The notes under the pieces were generated by a model, which was given only the letters and a program-made list of their open reading frames with translations, had not been told where the DNA came from and searched no databases. Made by a program: the position numbers and the translations under genes. From NCBI RefSeq assembly GCF_030269325.1, contig NZ_BSTD01000001.1, positions 558,001 through 622,000 on the forward strand: a stretch of DNA of 64,000 nucleotides, in the 5' to 3' direction. This document shows positions 40,301 to 48,139 of this stretch, piece after piece. Source of the stretch: Amycolatopsis sp. NBRC 101858. GTDB lineage: Bacteria; Actinomycetota; Actinomycetes; Mycobacteriales; Pseudonocardiaceae. Each line of letters begins with the position of its first letter. Position 1 is the stretch's first letter.

Positions 40301-43154
40301 GGTCCGGGGCCACCGGTCCCGCCCCCAGTACCGCGTGGAAGTTCGTCCCGCCGAAGCCGAACGCGCTTACCCCCGCCAGCCGGGCCGGATTCGCCCATGG
40401 CCGGGCCGCCGTCGTGAACGTGAACGGGCTCGTCTCCGGATCCCAAGCCGCGTTCGGCTGGCTCACGTGCAACGTCGGCGGCACCACCTCGTGCCACAGC
40501 GCCAGCGCCGCCTTGATCAGCCCCGCCAACCCCGCCGCGCACTTCGTGTGGCCGATCTGGCTCTTCACCGACCCGAGCACGCACGAACCCGGCGAAGCAC
40601 CGGCCGCGGCGAAGAACCCCGTCAACGTCCGCAGCTCGGTCGCGTCGCCGACCACCGTCCCGGTTCCGTGCGCCTCCACCAATCCGACGTCCACGGGGGA
40701 CACTCCGGCGTCCCGGTACGCCCGCTCCAGTGCCCGGTGCTGCCCCTCCGGCCGTGGTGCGGTCAACCCCAGCGCCTTGCCGTCGCTCGCCGCACCCACG
40801 CCCTTGACCACCGCGTAGATCCGGTCTCCGTCGCGCTCGGCGTCGGACAGGCGCTTCAGCACCAGGCACGCGACGCCCTCGCCCAGCGCGATTCCATCGG
40901 CCGCCGCGTCGAACGGGCGGCAGCGGCCCGTCGGGGACAACGCCCCCGCCGAGGTGAACATCAGGTAGTCGTGGATGCCGTTGTGCAGGTCGACCGCGCC
41001 GCACAGCACCAGCGAACTCGTCCCCGCCCGCAGCTCCTTCGCCGCGAGGTCGAGCGCGGCCAGCGACGACCCGCACGCGGCGTCCACCGTGTAGTTCGCG
41101 CCGCCGAGGTCGAGCCGGTTGGCGATCCGGCCGGAGATGACGTTGGCCAGCGTGCCGGGGAACGTGTCCTCCGTCGGTGCGGGCAGCTGGGCGAGCAGCT
41201 CCGGCGGCACCTCGTCGAGGTAGCCGTCGAGCAGCGACCGCAGCGTGCCCGCGTTGGCGAAGTCGCCGCCCGCCTCCGCGCCGAACACGACGCTCGTGGT
41301 CTCGCGGTCGAAGTCACGCTCGGCGTAGCCGGCGTCGGCCAGCGCCCGGTGCGCGGTCTCCAGCGACACGAGCTGCGCGGGATCGATGCGGCCCATCGCC
41401 GACGGCGGGATGCCGTGGTCGAGCGGATCGACCTCCAGCGGCGGCAGGAACCCGCCCCACTTCGATGTCGACTGTCCGAAGTAGACCGCCGGGTCCCAGC
41501 GTTCCGGCTGGACCTCGGTGACCGCGTCCTCCCCACGCAGGACGTTCGACCAGAACGCTTCGAGGTCGGGCGCACCCGGGAAGGTGCAGGCCATGCCGAT
41601 CACGGCGATGTCTTTTATGTCCGGTTCCGAAGCGGCTTCCGAAGCGCGGGCAAAGGTTTTCCCGGACGTGACGTCGGCGTGCAGGCCGGCGATCGTCGTC
41701 CGGCGGTCGCGCAGCACGGCGACCTGACCGGCCATGTACATCCCCTCGGCGAGCTGGGTGGCGTCGTCGAGCCGCTCGCCGTCACGCCGGACGCCCTTGC
41801 TCGCGACGCGCAGCCGTCCGGTGTTCAGCTCTTCCAGCCGCTGCCACGCTTCCTGCGCGGGCACGTCGCGCAAACCGGCTTTGACCTGCTCGAACTCGGC
41901 CGTGTACGGGCTCGGCAGGCACCGCGTGCGATGCCCCGGCGCGGTCTCGAGCGTGACGGTCGCCTCGGCGGCCAGTGCGCGTTCCTGGAACAGGCCGGTG
42001 ATCGCGCCGTGCGTCACCGCCTCTTCGGTGAAGAGGTACGCGGTGCCCATCAGGACGCCGACGGCGTCGAGCGGCGCCGCCATCGCCGTGACCATCGCGG
42101 CCGACCGGGCGTCGTGGATCCCGCCGGCGAACAGCACCTCGACGTCCTCGGCCGCGCCCAGGACGGCCAGTTGTTCCTCCCACAGCTCGAAACTCGCCAG
42201 CGGGCCGACGTGCCCACCGCATTCGGCGCCCTCGAAGACGAACCGGCGGACCCCGGCGTCGAGGTACTGGCCGAGCAGGATCGGCGACGGGACGTGCACG
42301 AACGTCGCGATCCCCTCGGCCTCCAAAGCCTTGACCTGCCCCGGTTTCCCGCCTGCGACGAGCACGCACCGCGGCCGCGCGGCGTGGATCGCGGCGAGCT
42401 GTTCGACGCGCAGGGCGTCGGACACGAACCCGAGGATGCCCGCGCCCCACGGCCGGTCGCCGAGGCGTTCGGCGGTGCGCGTGAGCAACTCGGTGGTGCG
42501 CGTGCCGTTCGCCGTGGCCACCGCGACGAACGGGAACCCGCCCGCTTCGGCGACCGCGGCCGCGAACCCCGGCTGGTCGCTGACCCGCGTCATCGGCCCC
42601 TGGACGACCGGGAGCGCGCTGCCCAGGGTCCGGCACAACCGCGTCGCCGGCCCGGCCGCGGGAACTTCGGCACCGACGACCCGGCGCACGCCGGTTTCCG
42701 TCGCGGACGGCAGCACCACGCCCGCCGCACCGCCGGCGAGCGCACCGACCGCGGTGCGCGGCCCGGCGGCGGTTCCCCACACCGGAACGTCGAAGGCGGT
42801 CAAGAGCTGTTGCAGCAGAACGAAATCACTCAGCTCACCACCGCGCGCGACCAGCCCGAGCGCACCGCCGTTCACCGCTTCGGCCGCCGTGACGACGTCC
42901 GCGACCTCGGCGAGCGCCCCGGTCCACGGCGCTCTCGTGCGGACGGCGAACGCCACGCCCTCGGGCAGCGAACCGTCCGTTCGCACCCCGTACGGCACCC
43001 GGACCCCGGCCGCGACCCGCCGCAGCGCGGCCGGATCGGCACCGTCGAGCACCCCGAGGCCGCCGCCGCGCGCGACCGCGGCGACCACGCCGGGGTCGCC
43101 GAAGCCCAGGCACCGCAGCCGTCGGGCGTGCGACGGCGGGACGAGTTCGGCCAT
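37383..43154 (-). CDS. Pfa-type polyketide/lipid synthase subunit (PfaD-like ER-KS-AT-ACP-KR)
   Basis: A 1923-residue multidomain protein. Residues 1-500 are a nitronate-monooxygenase/PfaD-like flavin reductase (LPVVQGPMTRVSDQPGFAAAVAEAGG, FEGAECGGHVG). The KS (about 510-950) has Cys about 694 in VDAACGSSL, VEAHGTGT and IGHTKCAAG. The AT (about 985-1300) has GHSYGE (Ser about 1089) and CAFHSPL. A Pro/Glu-rich linker precedes one ACP (DLSIDSIKRTE, Ser about 1449). The KR (about 1600-1910) has VGGARGITAHTA and YAAAN (Tyr about 1843). All sites look active. The PfaD-type reductase fused at the N-terminus is a distinctive arrangement; in marine PUFA synthases it is a separate protein. First gene of the operon. 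A phosphopantetheinyl transferase is not seen in the window. Confidence 0.9.
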   Translation of the reverse strand: MAELVPPSHARRLRCLGFGDPGVVAAVARGGGLGVLDGADPAALRRVAAGVRVPYGVRTDGSLPEGVAFAVRTRAPWTGALAEVADVVTAAEAVNGGALGLVARGGELSDFVLLQQLLTAFDVPVWGTAAGPRTAVGALAGGAAGVVLPSATETGVRRVVGAEVPAAGPATRLCRTLGSALPVVQGPMTRVSDQPGFAAAVAEAGGFPFVAVATANGTRTTELLTRTAERLGDRPWGAGILGFVSDALRVEQLAAIHAARPRCVLVAGGKPGQVKALEAEGIATFVHVPSPILLGQYLDAGVRRFVFEGAECGGHVGPLASFELWEEQLAVLGAAEDVEVLFAGGIHDARSAAMVTAMAAPLDAVGVLMGTAYLFTEEAVTHGAITGLFQERALAAEATVTLETAPGHRTRCLPSPYTAEFEQVKAGLRDVPAQEAWQRLEELNTGRLRVASKGVRRDGERLDDATQLAEGMYMAGQVAVLRDRRTTIAGLHADVTSGKTFARASEAASEPDIKDIAVIGMACTFPGAPDLEAFWSNVLRGEDAVTEVQPERWDPAVYFGQSTSKWGGFLPPLEVDPLDHGIPPSAMGRIDPAQLVSLETAHRALADAGYAERDFDRETTSVVFGAEAGGDFANAGTLRSLLDGYLDEVPPELLAQLPAPTEDTFPGTLANVISGRIANRLDLGGANYTVDAACGSSLAALDLAAKELRAGTSSLVLCGAVDLHNGIHDYLMFTSAGALSPTGRCRPFDAAADGIALGEGVACLVLKRLSDAERDGDRIYAVVKGVGAASDGKALGLTAPRPEGQHRALERAYRDAGVSPVDVGLVEAHGTGTVVGDATELRTLTGFFAAAGASPGSCVLGSVKSQIGHTKCAAGLAGLIKAALALWHEVVPPTLHVSQPNAAWDPETSPFTFTTAARPWANPARLAGVSAFGFGGTNFHAVLGAGPVAPDRRHGLRDWAPEAEEVLAEIGRGAVHAGPGQAGASGVGVRKADPGKVAFLFPGQGSQRTGMLAELFVHFPELADLLKLAPDVAAKAFPPNAFDADTAEAQERALTDTRVAQPALGLVETAVARLLQQVGVEPDFLAGHSYGELVALSVAGSFDTETLLRLSRARANAIADTARPGTMAAVKAHRDLLTPTLLGPDVVIANHNAPEQVVLSGPIPAIERAIRRLRETGVAAQRIPVACAFHSPLVARAGDVFARELAQEPIGDPQRTVWANRTAKPYESVREELAAQIGAPVRFLDQIEAMYAAGARTFVEVGPGRVLTRLVGEILGDRPHTAVACGPDLTAFLTALRTLARAGVDVRTERLQRAEPPAPSPTAWAVDGRSARAPGAETPSLPPARRIRSSAMTQPAPGRDQAVVDFLRTTRELVAAQREVMLGYLGSAPAPAPVVIHEPEPRPEPEPQPEPAEADVRAAVIGVISERTGYPAEMIAGDLDLEADLSIDSIKRTEIAGTLLARLGLPADDRTDQLSRDRTADALAAHLEAWLNPVPAAVAPTRYRLDRVPVPLDPDPGRLRGKTVAVPDDAVGAAFAAAGAEVVTGDADLTVLFARDLTDVFTQLKAVRGTVLVAAEPDAVPGLRGLVRSAALERDGVTRLVEATQDVAKVLVDEALSDGPAVVGHDDAGRFTIEPRPADLGSIAYSGAGPGGGELAALGLGPDSVVLLVGGARGITAHTAVALAASGCRIELAGRTAWPGEPDDLPEDPTAMRAVLAGRGGPVAGIERRVRTVLAQREIGRTLDEIRAAGGKAGYTSLDVRDPDAVCRLVKNLPSRLDGVVFAAGVIDDKLMADKDEESFRTVYETKVDGARALLDALEAEPGFVVFFGSIAAVLGNRGQTDYAAANDALEALAASRPGRAVTVHWGPWAPADDHSGMVSPELAREYERRAVGLLDPAEGTAALLRELAYGTDRAVLYTASLW

Positions 43155-43371
43155 CGGCTGACCTCCTGTGAGCGGGGTGGGTGATCTTCACCGAACCGTT
43201 TCCAGGAATAACGTACCGAGCCCGTGGAAAGCAATACTCGTGCTAGGCTGCGAAAGTGTCAGACAGCGCGCAGTTAGCGTCCTGACCAGCACTTTTATCA
43301 CTTGCATAGCAATCGGGAAATACATTTTTCGCACGTGGATGACAATGCCACCCCGAATTACTGGAGCCCGC
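43155..43371. other. Divergent promoter region of the lipid synthase operon
   Basis: A 217-base gap between the synthase operon (minus) and the SDR gene (plus). It is clearly AT-richer than its flanks, especially 43290-43350 (runs such as TTTTATCACTTGCATAGCAA and GGGAAATACATTTTTCG). TTGCATAGCAA is a short palindrome. It must hold promoters for both directions, but I cannot place boxes with confidence. Confidence 0.5.
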
Positions 43372-44160
43372 GTGGAACTGACCGGACGGGTCGTCGTGCT
43401 GACCGGCGCCGCACACGGAATCGGGGCCGCCATGGCGCGGCGCTTCGCCGCCGAGGGCGCGGCCGGGGTGGTCGTGTCCGACGTCGACGCCGCGGGCGCC
43501 GGGCGGGTGGCGGACGAGATCGCCGACGCGGGCGGGCGCGCCGTCGCCGTGACCGCCGACGCGACGTCCAAAAAGGACCTGAAGACGCTGGTCGCGGCCG
43601 CTCGCGCCGAGTTCGGCGAGGTGGACCTGTTCTGCGCCAACGCGGGCGCGGCGTTCGGCACCGGCGTCCACGCGGCGGACGAGCAGTGGGCGAAGTCGTG
43701 GGAGATCAACGTCATGCAGCACGTCCACGCCGCGCAGGTCGTGCTGCCCGCGATGCTCGCGCGCGGCGAAGGGTACCTGCTGATCACGGCGTCGGGCGCC
43801 GGGCTGCTCGGCACCCCCGGCGACGCGCCGTACTCGGTCACCAAGCACGCGGCCGTCGGCCTCGCCGAGTGGCTGGCGATCACCTACCGGCCGCGCGGGG
43901 TGCGGGTCAGCGCACTGTGCCCGCTCGGTGTCCGGACGGCGCTGCTCGAACCCGGCATCGCCGCCGGCCACCCGGCCGCGCTGGCGATCGCCGCGGCGGC
44001 GCCGCTGCTCGAGCCCGAGGACGTCGCCGACGCGGTCGTGCGCGGCCTCGGCACCGAAGAGTTCCTGATCCTGCCGCACGCCTGCGTGCGGGAGTCGTTC
44101 GTGCGCAAGGCGGGCGCGGTCGACGCGTGGATCGACGAGATGGCCGTCCAGGGAGGCTGA
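43372..44160 (+). CDS. Short-chain dehydrogenase/reductase
   Basis: A 262-residue classical SDR. It has the nucleotide site TGAAHGIG, NAGAA, the catalytic Ser in LITASGAG and the YSVTK motif with Tyr and Lys. The GTG at 43372 is preceded by GGAG; an upstream in-frame ATG is possible. It should be an NAD(P)-dependent oxidoreductase, perhaps tailoring the lipid product. It is divergent from the synthase operon and followed after one base by the aldo/keto-reductase-fold gene, so the two are one operon. Confidence 0.88.
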   Translation: MELTGRVVVLTGAAHGIGAAMARRFAAEGAAGVVVSDVDAAGAGRVADEIADAGGRAVAVTADATSKKDLKTLVAAARAEFGEVDLFCANAGAAFGTGVHAADEQWAKSWEINVMQHVHAAQVVLPAMLARGEGYLLITASGAGLLGTPGDAPYSVTKHAAVGLAEWLAITYRPRGVRVSALCPLGVRTALLEPGIAAGHPAALAIAAAAPLLEPEDVADAVVRGLGTEEFLILPHACVRESFVRKAGAVDAWIDEMAVQGG

Positions 44161-44161
44161 C

Positions 44162-45130
44162 GTGGAGTACCGCAGGCTCGGCGCGAGCGGGCTCGCCGTG
44201 AGCGAGATCGCTTACGGCAACTGGCAGAACGGTTCCCGGCCCGGCTGCGTCGCGGCGGCGCTCGACGCCGGCGTCACGACGTTCCACACCGCGGCGGCGT
44301 GGGACGGCGGCGCGGCGGAAGCGTCCTTCGGCGAGGCGTTCTCCGGGGTGCGCCGCGACGAGATCGTGCTGTGCACCGGGGTGTTCTGGCCCGAGGGCCC
44401 GGGGCCGAACGACGCCGGCCTGAGCCGCAAGCACGTGCTCGCGTCGCTGGAAGGCTCGCTGCGGCGGCTGCGCACCGACCACGTCGACGTCTACCAGCTG
44501 CTGCGCTTCGACTACCGCACGCCGGTCGCGGAGACGTTCCTCGCGCTCTCGGATCTGGTGCGGCAGGGGAAGATCCGGTACGTCGGCACGGCGGAGTGGA
44601 CAGCCGAGCAGCTGCTGCAGGCCCACGAGGCGGCTGCCCGGTACGACGTGCCGTTCGTCGCCAACCAGCCGCACTATTCGATGCTCTGGCGGGTACCGGA
44701 AGCGCAGGTGATGCCGGTGGGCGAGCGGATCGGGGTCGGGCAGTTCGCGTCGGTGCCGCTGGCGCAGGGCGTGCTGACCGGCAAGTACCGGGACGGGCGC
44801 GTCCCGGCGGGCTCGCGCGGGGCCGGGCCGGCGCACGCGCGGCCGCTGCTGATCCCGGAGCTGCTGGAACGGGTGGAGCTGCTGCGCGGCGTCGCGGACG
44901 ACGCGGGCCTGACGATGGCGCAGCTCGCGCTGGCGTGGACGCTGCAGCACGAGACCGTCGCCTCGACGGTGGTGGGGGCGAGCACGCCGGAGCAGGTCAC
45001 GGAGAACGCGAAGGCCGCCGGTGTCCGGCTGGACCTCGACGTGCTGACCCGGGTCGACCAGCTGCTCGGCAGCTTCGTCCAGACCGATCCGCGGCTGGTG
45101 TGGTCCCCACCGGCGTTTTCGGGGCGTTAG
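44162..45130 (+). CDS. Aldo/keto reductase-fold protein lacking the catalytic tetrad
   Basis: A 322-residue member of the AKR fold, close to the Kv-beta-like branch (GLSRKHVLASLEGSLRRLRTDHVDVYQLLRFD). The usual catalytic residues are all replaced. The Asp and Tyr of FDTAxxYG are His and Trp (FHTAAAWDGG), the Lys of xTKV is Gly (LCTGVFW), and the His of the QLHR motif is Leu (QLLRFD). The cofactor-side motifs (SVPLAQGVLTGKY, STVVGASTPEQV) are kept. It may bind NADPH and regulate or scaffold, or have other chemistry. It is coupled to the SDR. Its stop TAG shares TTAG with the convergent TPR-CHAT gene. Confidence 0.85.
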   Translation: MEYRRLGASGLAVSEIAYGNWQNGSRPGCVAAALDAGVTTFHTAAAWDGGAAEASFGEAFSGVRRDEIVLCTGVFWPEGPGPNDAGLSRKHVLASLEGSLRRLRTDHVDVYQLLRFDYRTPVAETFLALSDLVRQGKIRYVGTAEWTAEQLLQAHEAAARYDVPFVANQPHYSMLWRVPEAQVMPVGERIGVGQFASVPLAQGVLTGKYRDGRVPAGSRGAGPAHARPLLIPELLERVELLRGVADDAGLTMAQLALAWTLQHETVASTVVGASTPEQVTENAKAAGVRLDLDVLTRVDQLLGSFVQTDPRLVWSPPAFSGR

Positions 45131-47742
45131 CCCGAGCCGAGGCAGACGAAGGGCCGGCGGAACGGGTCGACGGCGATCGCGTCGGCCAGCGCCAGGGCGG
45201 GGCTGTCCCGGACGGCCAGCGCGCGGTAGTAGTCGTCCATCGCGGCCGCCGAGGCCAGGTCGCCGACGCGGGACAGCGGCGCGATCACCGTGCGGGAGCC
45301 GCTGGCGAGCAGCGCACTGGCGAAGCCGAGGGCTTCGTCGCCCGGCCGGATCCGGTTGAGCGCGAGCTCGCAGGCGGCGAAGACGACCTGGCGCGGCGGT
45401 TGCCGCAGCCCGGCCATCTCGTGCCCGAAGAGCGCGCCGTCGGCGAGTTCGAGCCGGGAGAACAGCGCGTTCTCGGGCTCGTGCGCGCCGTGGGCGGCGA
45501 AGTGCGCGAGCTTGGCGCCGTCCATCGCGCGCAGCACGGACTTCACGGTGGCCTTGGCGCCGGTCATGGTCGTCGCGGTGCGGTAGTGGGTGGTCAGCTT
45601 CTCCAGCTCACCGCGTGCACCGGCGAGCCCGGGGCCGCGCACGAGCACGATCTTGCGGGCCCGCGGCGACTTCGTCAGCTCGGCGGCGAGCCAGGCGGTC
45701 GCCGACGGCGCGACGACGGTGGGCCGCCCGCGCAGCCCGGGCAGGACGCCCCACGGCACGGCGTAGAGCGGCCCGGTGGGGACGATGACCAGCCGGCGGT
45801 CGCCCAGGAGGTCCGCCAGCGGCTGGATGAGCTGGGCGTCGAGCTTGTCGGCCTGCTTGCGCGCGGAGGCCATGACGACCTCGGCGAGCCGTTCGGGCAG
45901 GTTGTCGGGCGCGAGGGCGTCGAGGTCGACGTTGAGCACGCGCGCGGACTCGGCGGCGGCCTCGGCGGACCCGAGCCGCACGAGCCGGCACTCACCCCCG
46001 GCGACGACGACGGCGACGAGCTCGTCCCCGGAGGCGGCGAAGCTGACCAGAGCCCGTTCCCCGAGCTGCGCGACGACCTCCCCGAGCCCGGCCACCGGCC
46101 GCGGCCGTCCCCAGCGCCCGGTGTGCCAGCCGAGCCGCTGGGCCTCGCGCAGGCGTTCGGTGTACTTGGCCCGCAGCCCGGCGATGGGGTGGCCGTCGTG
46201 CTGGGCTTCCTGGATGGCCTGCCCGAGGCCCCGAACCTCGGCCACGCGCGCGGCGAGCTCGGGATCGGTCCCGGCGGAGAGCGGTTCGTAGCGGTAGGTC
46301 TGCGCGCGGGTCCGTTCGAGCCAGACGAAGAGGCGCCGGGCATCGTTGCGTTCGAGCACGAGCTTGACGGCGAGATCGGCGAGCTCCTGGCCGTGGAGCG
46401 CGGTCCCGGAGACGAGGTCGAGCCCGCCCATCCGGTCGCGAACGGCGTCGAGCTCGGTGAGCCCGGACCGGATCTCGGTGAGCGCCTTGGCCCGGTTGTC
46501 CTGGGCAACGGCGAGTTCGGCCCGGCAGAGGCGGCGCAGCATCCGGTAGTCGATGGGGGTCAGCTGCCCGGGGCGCGGGACTTTCCGGAGGGTTTCGACG
46601 GCGCGTTTGAGGTTGCCCCGCCGGATGTCCAACCGGACGGCCAGCATTCGAGCGGTGGCAGCCTGGTCGGCGAGCTGGGGGGTCGGCATCTTGTCGGCCG
46701 TGTTGATCGCCCGGGTCGGCAGTGCGGCCGGGATGTGGTCCGCACGCAACGCTTCGCGGGTGTCCGCGTGCAAGCCGACGACGGTCGCGTTGGCCGTGCA
46801 CGTGCGGCATCCCGCGCGCTGCATGCCCCGGCGCGCGGAGGACGCCATCTGCCGGGCGAGTTCGAGTTCGTCGTTGAGCAGCGCGGCGGACGCCCGGTGG
46901 AGCTCCGCGAACGCCAGCTCGCGAGTGATGACCTGTTCGTTCCGCATGAGTTCGAGCACTTCGTCGAGGTGGCCGGCGGCTTCCTCAGCCAGCCCCGCGG
47001 CCAGGAGCGCTTCCGCCTGTTCGAGGCGCAGCAGCGGCGGAATTTCCCGGTCCAGGGCGCGGTAGGTACGCTCGCTCTCCTCGTACAGCCGCAGTGCCTC
47101 CGGCACGTCACCGGTTCGATGGGCCAGCCCGCCGAGGGTCCGCCGGACATCCGCGGCGACGGAACCCAGCTCGTACTTTTCGGCGAGCTCGATGGATCGG
47201 GTCAGATCCGCCCGTGCCAGGGCGACGTTGCCGAGCTTCGTGTGCGACCACCCTCGGGTGGAAAGGGTCTGGACGAAGGCGCCCATCCGCACTTCCGGGT
47301 CGGGGCCGTGCTCCAGCCGGTACTCGTGGTGCGTGATCGACTCGTCGAAGTACCCGATGCTCTCCTCGTAGCGCCCGACGGTCATCAGCTTGACGGCGTA
47401 GTTGTGGTTGAGCGAGCCGTCGAGCTCGGCCCGCAGGACCGGCTCGGAGACGGTGCTGACCAGCAAGCGCACGTCATCCAGCCCGGCCAGCCCGGCCGGC
47501 ACGTCCCCGGTGATCTCGGTCGACATCGCGGCCAGCGTGCTGGCGAGCCGGATGCGGGTCACCAGCCAGTCGGTGCGGTGCTCGTCCGGCACCGGGTGGA
47601 TGGAGTCCAGCATGCCCATCCCGCGGCGCAGCAGCCTGACACCCTCGCGATAGCGCCCCACGCACGAGGCATCGGTGGCATCTTTCTGAAGGGCGCGGAC
47701 CCTGTCGATGACACCGGGCGGGTCCAGGTTTGTCACAGGCAC
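45127..47742 (-). CDS. TPR-CHAT protein (caspase-like protease fold)
   Basis: An 871-residue protein. Residues about 20-480 are helical repeats of TPR type (for example ARADLTRSIELAEKY, ALRLYEESERTYRAL). The C-terminal 350 residues are a CHAT domain of the caspase-like clan, with the His in HFAAHGAHE (about 751) and the Cys in VVFAACELAL (about 791), so the dyad is intact. TPR-CHAT proteins are proteases that can be triggered by partners; Csx29 of type III-E CRISPR is a known example. No CRISPR locus is present here. The GTG start is preceded by GGGGAGT. The small peptide gene immediately upstream in the same direction is a candidate partner or substrate. Confidence 0.85.
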   Translation of the reverse strand: MPVTNLDPPGVIDRVRALQKDATDASCVGRYREGVRLLRRGMGMLDSIHPVPDEHRTDWLVTRIRLASTLAAMSTEITGDVPAGLAGLDDVRLLVSTVSEPVLRAELDGSLNHNYAVKLMTVGRYEESIGYFDESITHHEYRLEHGPDPEVRMGAFVQTLSTRGWSHTKLGNVALARADLTRSIELAEKYELGSVAADVRRTLGGLAHRTGDVPEALRLYEESERTYRALDREIPPLLRLEQAEALLAAGLAEEAAGHLDEVLELMRNEQVITRELAFAELHRASAALLNDELELARQMASSARRGMQRAGCRTCTANATVVGLHADTREALRADHIPAALPTRAINTADKMPTPQLADQAATARMLAVRLDIRRGNLKRAVETLRKVPRPGQLTPIDYRMLRRLCRAELAVAQDNRAKALTEIRSGLTELDAVRDRMGGLDLVSGTALHGQELADLAVKLVLERNDARRLFVWLERTRAQTYRYEPLSAGTDPELAARVAEVRGLGQAIQEAQHDGHPIAGLRAKYTERLREAQRLGWHTGRWGRPRPVAGLGEVVAQLGERALVSFAASGDELVAVVVAGGECRLVRLGSAEAAAESARVLNVDLDALAPDNLPERLAEVVMASARKQADKLDAQLIQPLADLLGDRRLVIVPTGPLYAVPWGVLPGLRGRPTVVAPSATAWLAAELTKSPRARKIVLVRGPGLAGARGELEKLTTHYRTATTMTGAKATVKSVLRAMDGAKLAHFAAHGAHEPENALFSRLELADGALFGHEMAGLRQPPRQVVFAACELALNRIRPGDEALGFASALLASGSRTVIAPLSRVGDLASAAAMDDYYRALAVRDSPALALADAIAVDPFRRPFVCLGSG

Positions 47743-47775
47743 TCCCCTATGACAGCACAGCTCGTGACGAAATGA

Positions 47776-47810
47776 CGCCCGCCTACCGGTCGAAGATCGG
47801 CAGGCGGGCG
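47776..47810 (-). terminator. Strong hairpin between peptide gene and TPR-CHAT gene
   Basis: CGCCCGCCTACCG (47776-47788) pairs with CGGCAGGCGGGCG (47798-47810) with one mismatch and a nine-base loop. There is no T-run. Located in the 86-base gap between the peptide stop and the CHAT start, it could reduce readthrough or stabilise the peptide mRNA. Confidence 0.55.
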
Positions 47811-47828
47811 ATCACAGCTTGATGAAGC

Positions 47829-48011
47829 TCAGCGGGCGACCTGGTAGCAGGGCGACCCGCAGTTCGGAGTCACGACCGGGCCGTCCTTGAGCGGCGGGTG
47901 GTCGATGTGCACCCAGCCGTGCTCGTCGGCCTCCGGGTGCGGGACCACCGGTCCGGCCTTCTCGACCGGCTCCGGGGTTTCCTCCGGCTTGGTGTCCGTG
48001 GGCGTCGACAT
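47829..48011 (-). CDS. Small peptide with C-terminal Cys pair, upstream of TPR-CHAT gene
   Basis: A 60-residue protein. The ATG at 48011 has a strong GGAGAGGAGA site ahead. The N-terminal half is acidic and rich in Pro, Glu and Thr and is probably disordered. The C-terminal half reads DEHGWVHIDHPPLKDGPVV and then NCGSPCYQVAR, with a Cys-x4-Cys pair. There is no signal peptide or transmembrane helix. I do not recognise a family. Possible roles are a protease substrate or activator, a metal-binding peptide or a ribosomally made precursor peptide; only the first is supported, by its position beside a CHAT protease. Confidence 0.65.
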   Translation of the reverse strand: MSTPTDTKPEETPEPVEKAGPVVPHPEADEHGWVHIDHPPLKDGPVVTPNCGSPCYQVAR

Positions 48012-48139
48012 GGTCGATCTCCTCTCCCCTGGGGATCTGCATGGGGCCGCTCGCCGTGACGGTGAGTCCCCGTCGCGGGGCCCTCTCCCCGCGAATGGGC
48101 CAATAGTTCCACAACGGAGCAATGATCGGGAGAGTTTTC

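Noticed and set aside
38121..43184. Plus-strand open frame of 1687 codons
   Set aside because: Antisense to the synthase gene; Arg/Gly/Asp-rich composition without motifs, typical of shadow frames in GC-rich DNA.
45127..47742. Type III-E CRISPR (Csx29) assignment for the TPR-CHAT protein
   Set aside because: No effector, CRISPR array or adaptation gene within the window; only the general fold is shared.
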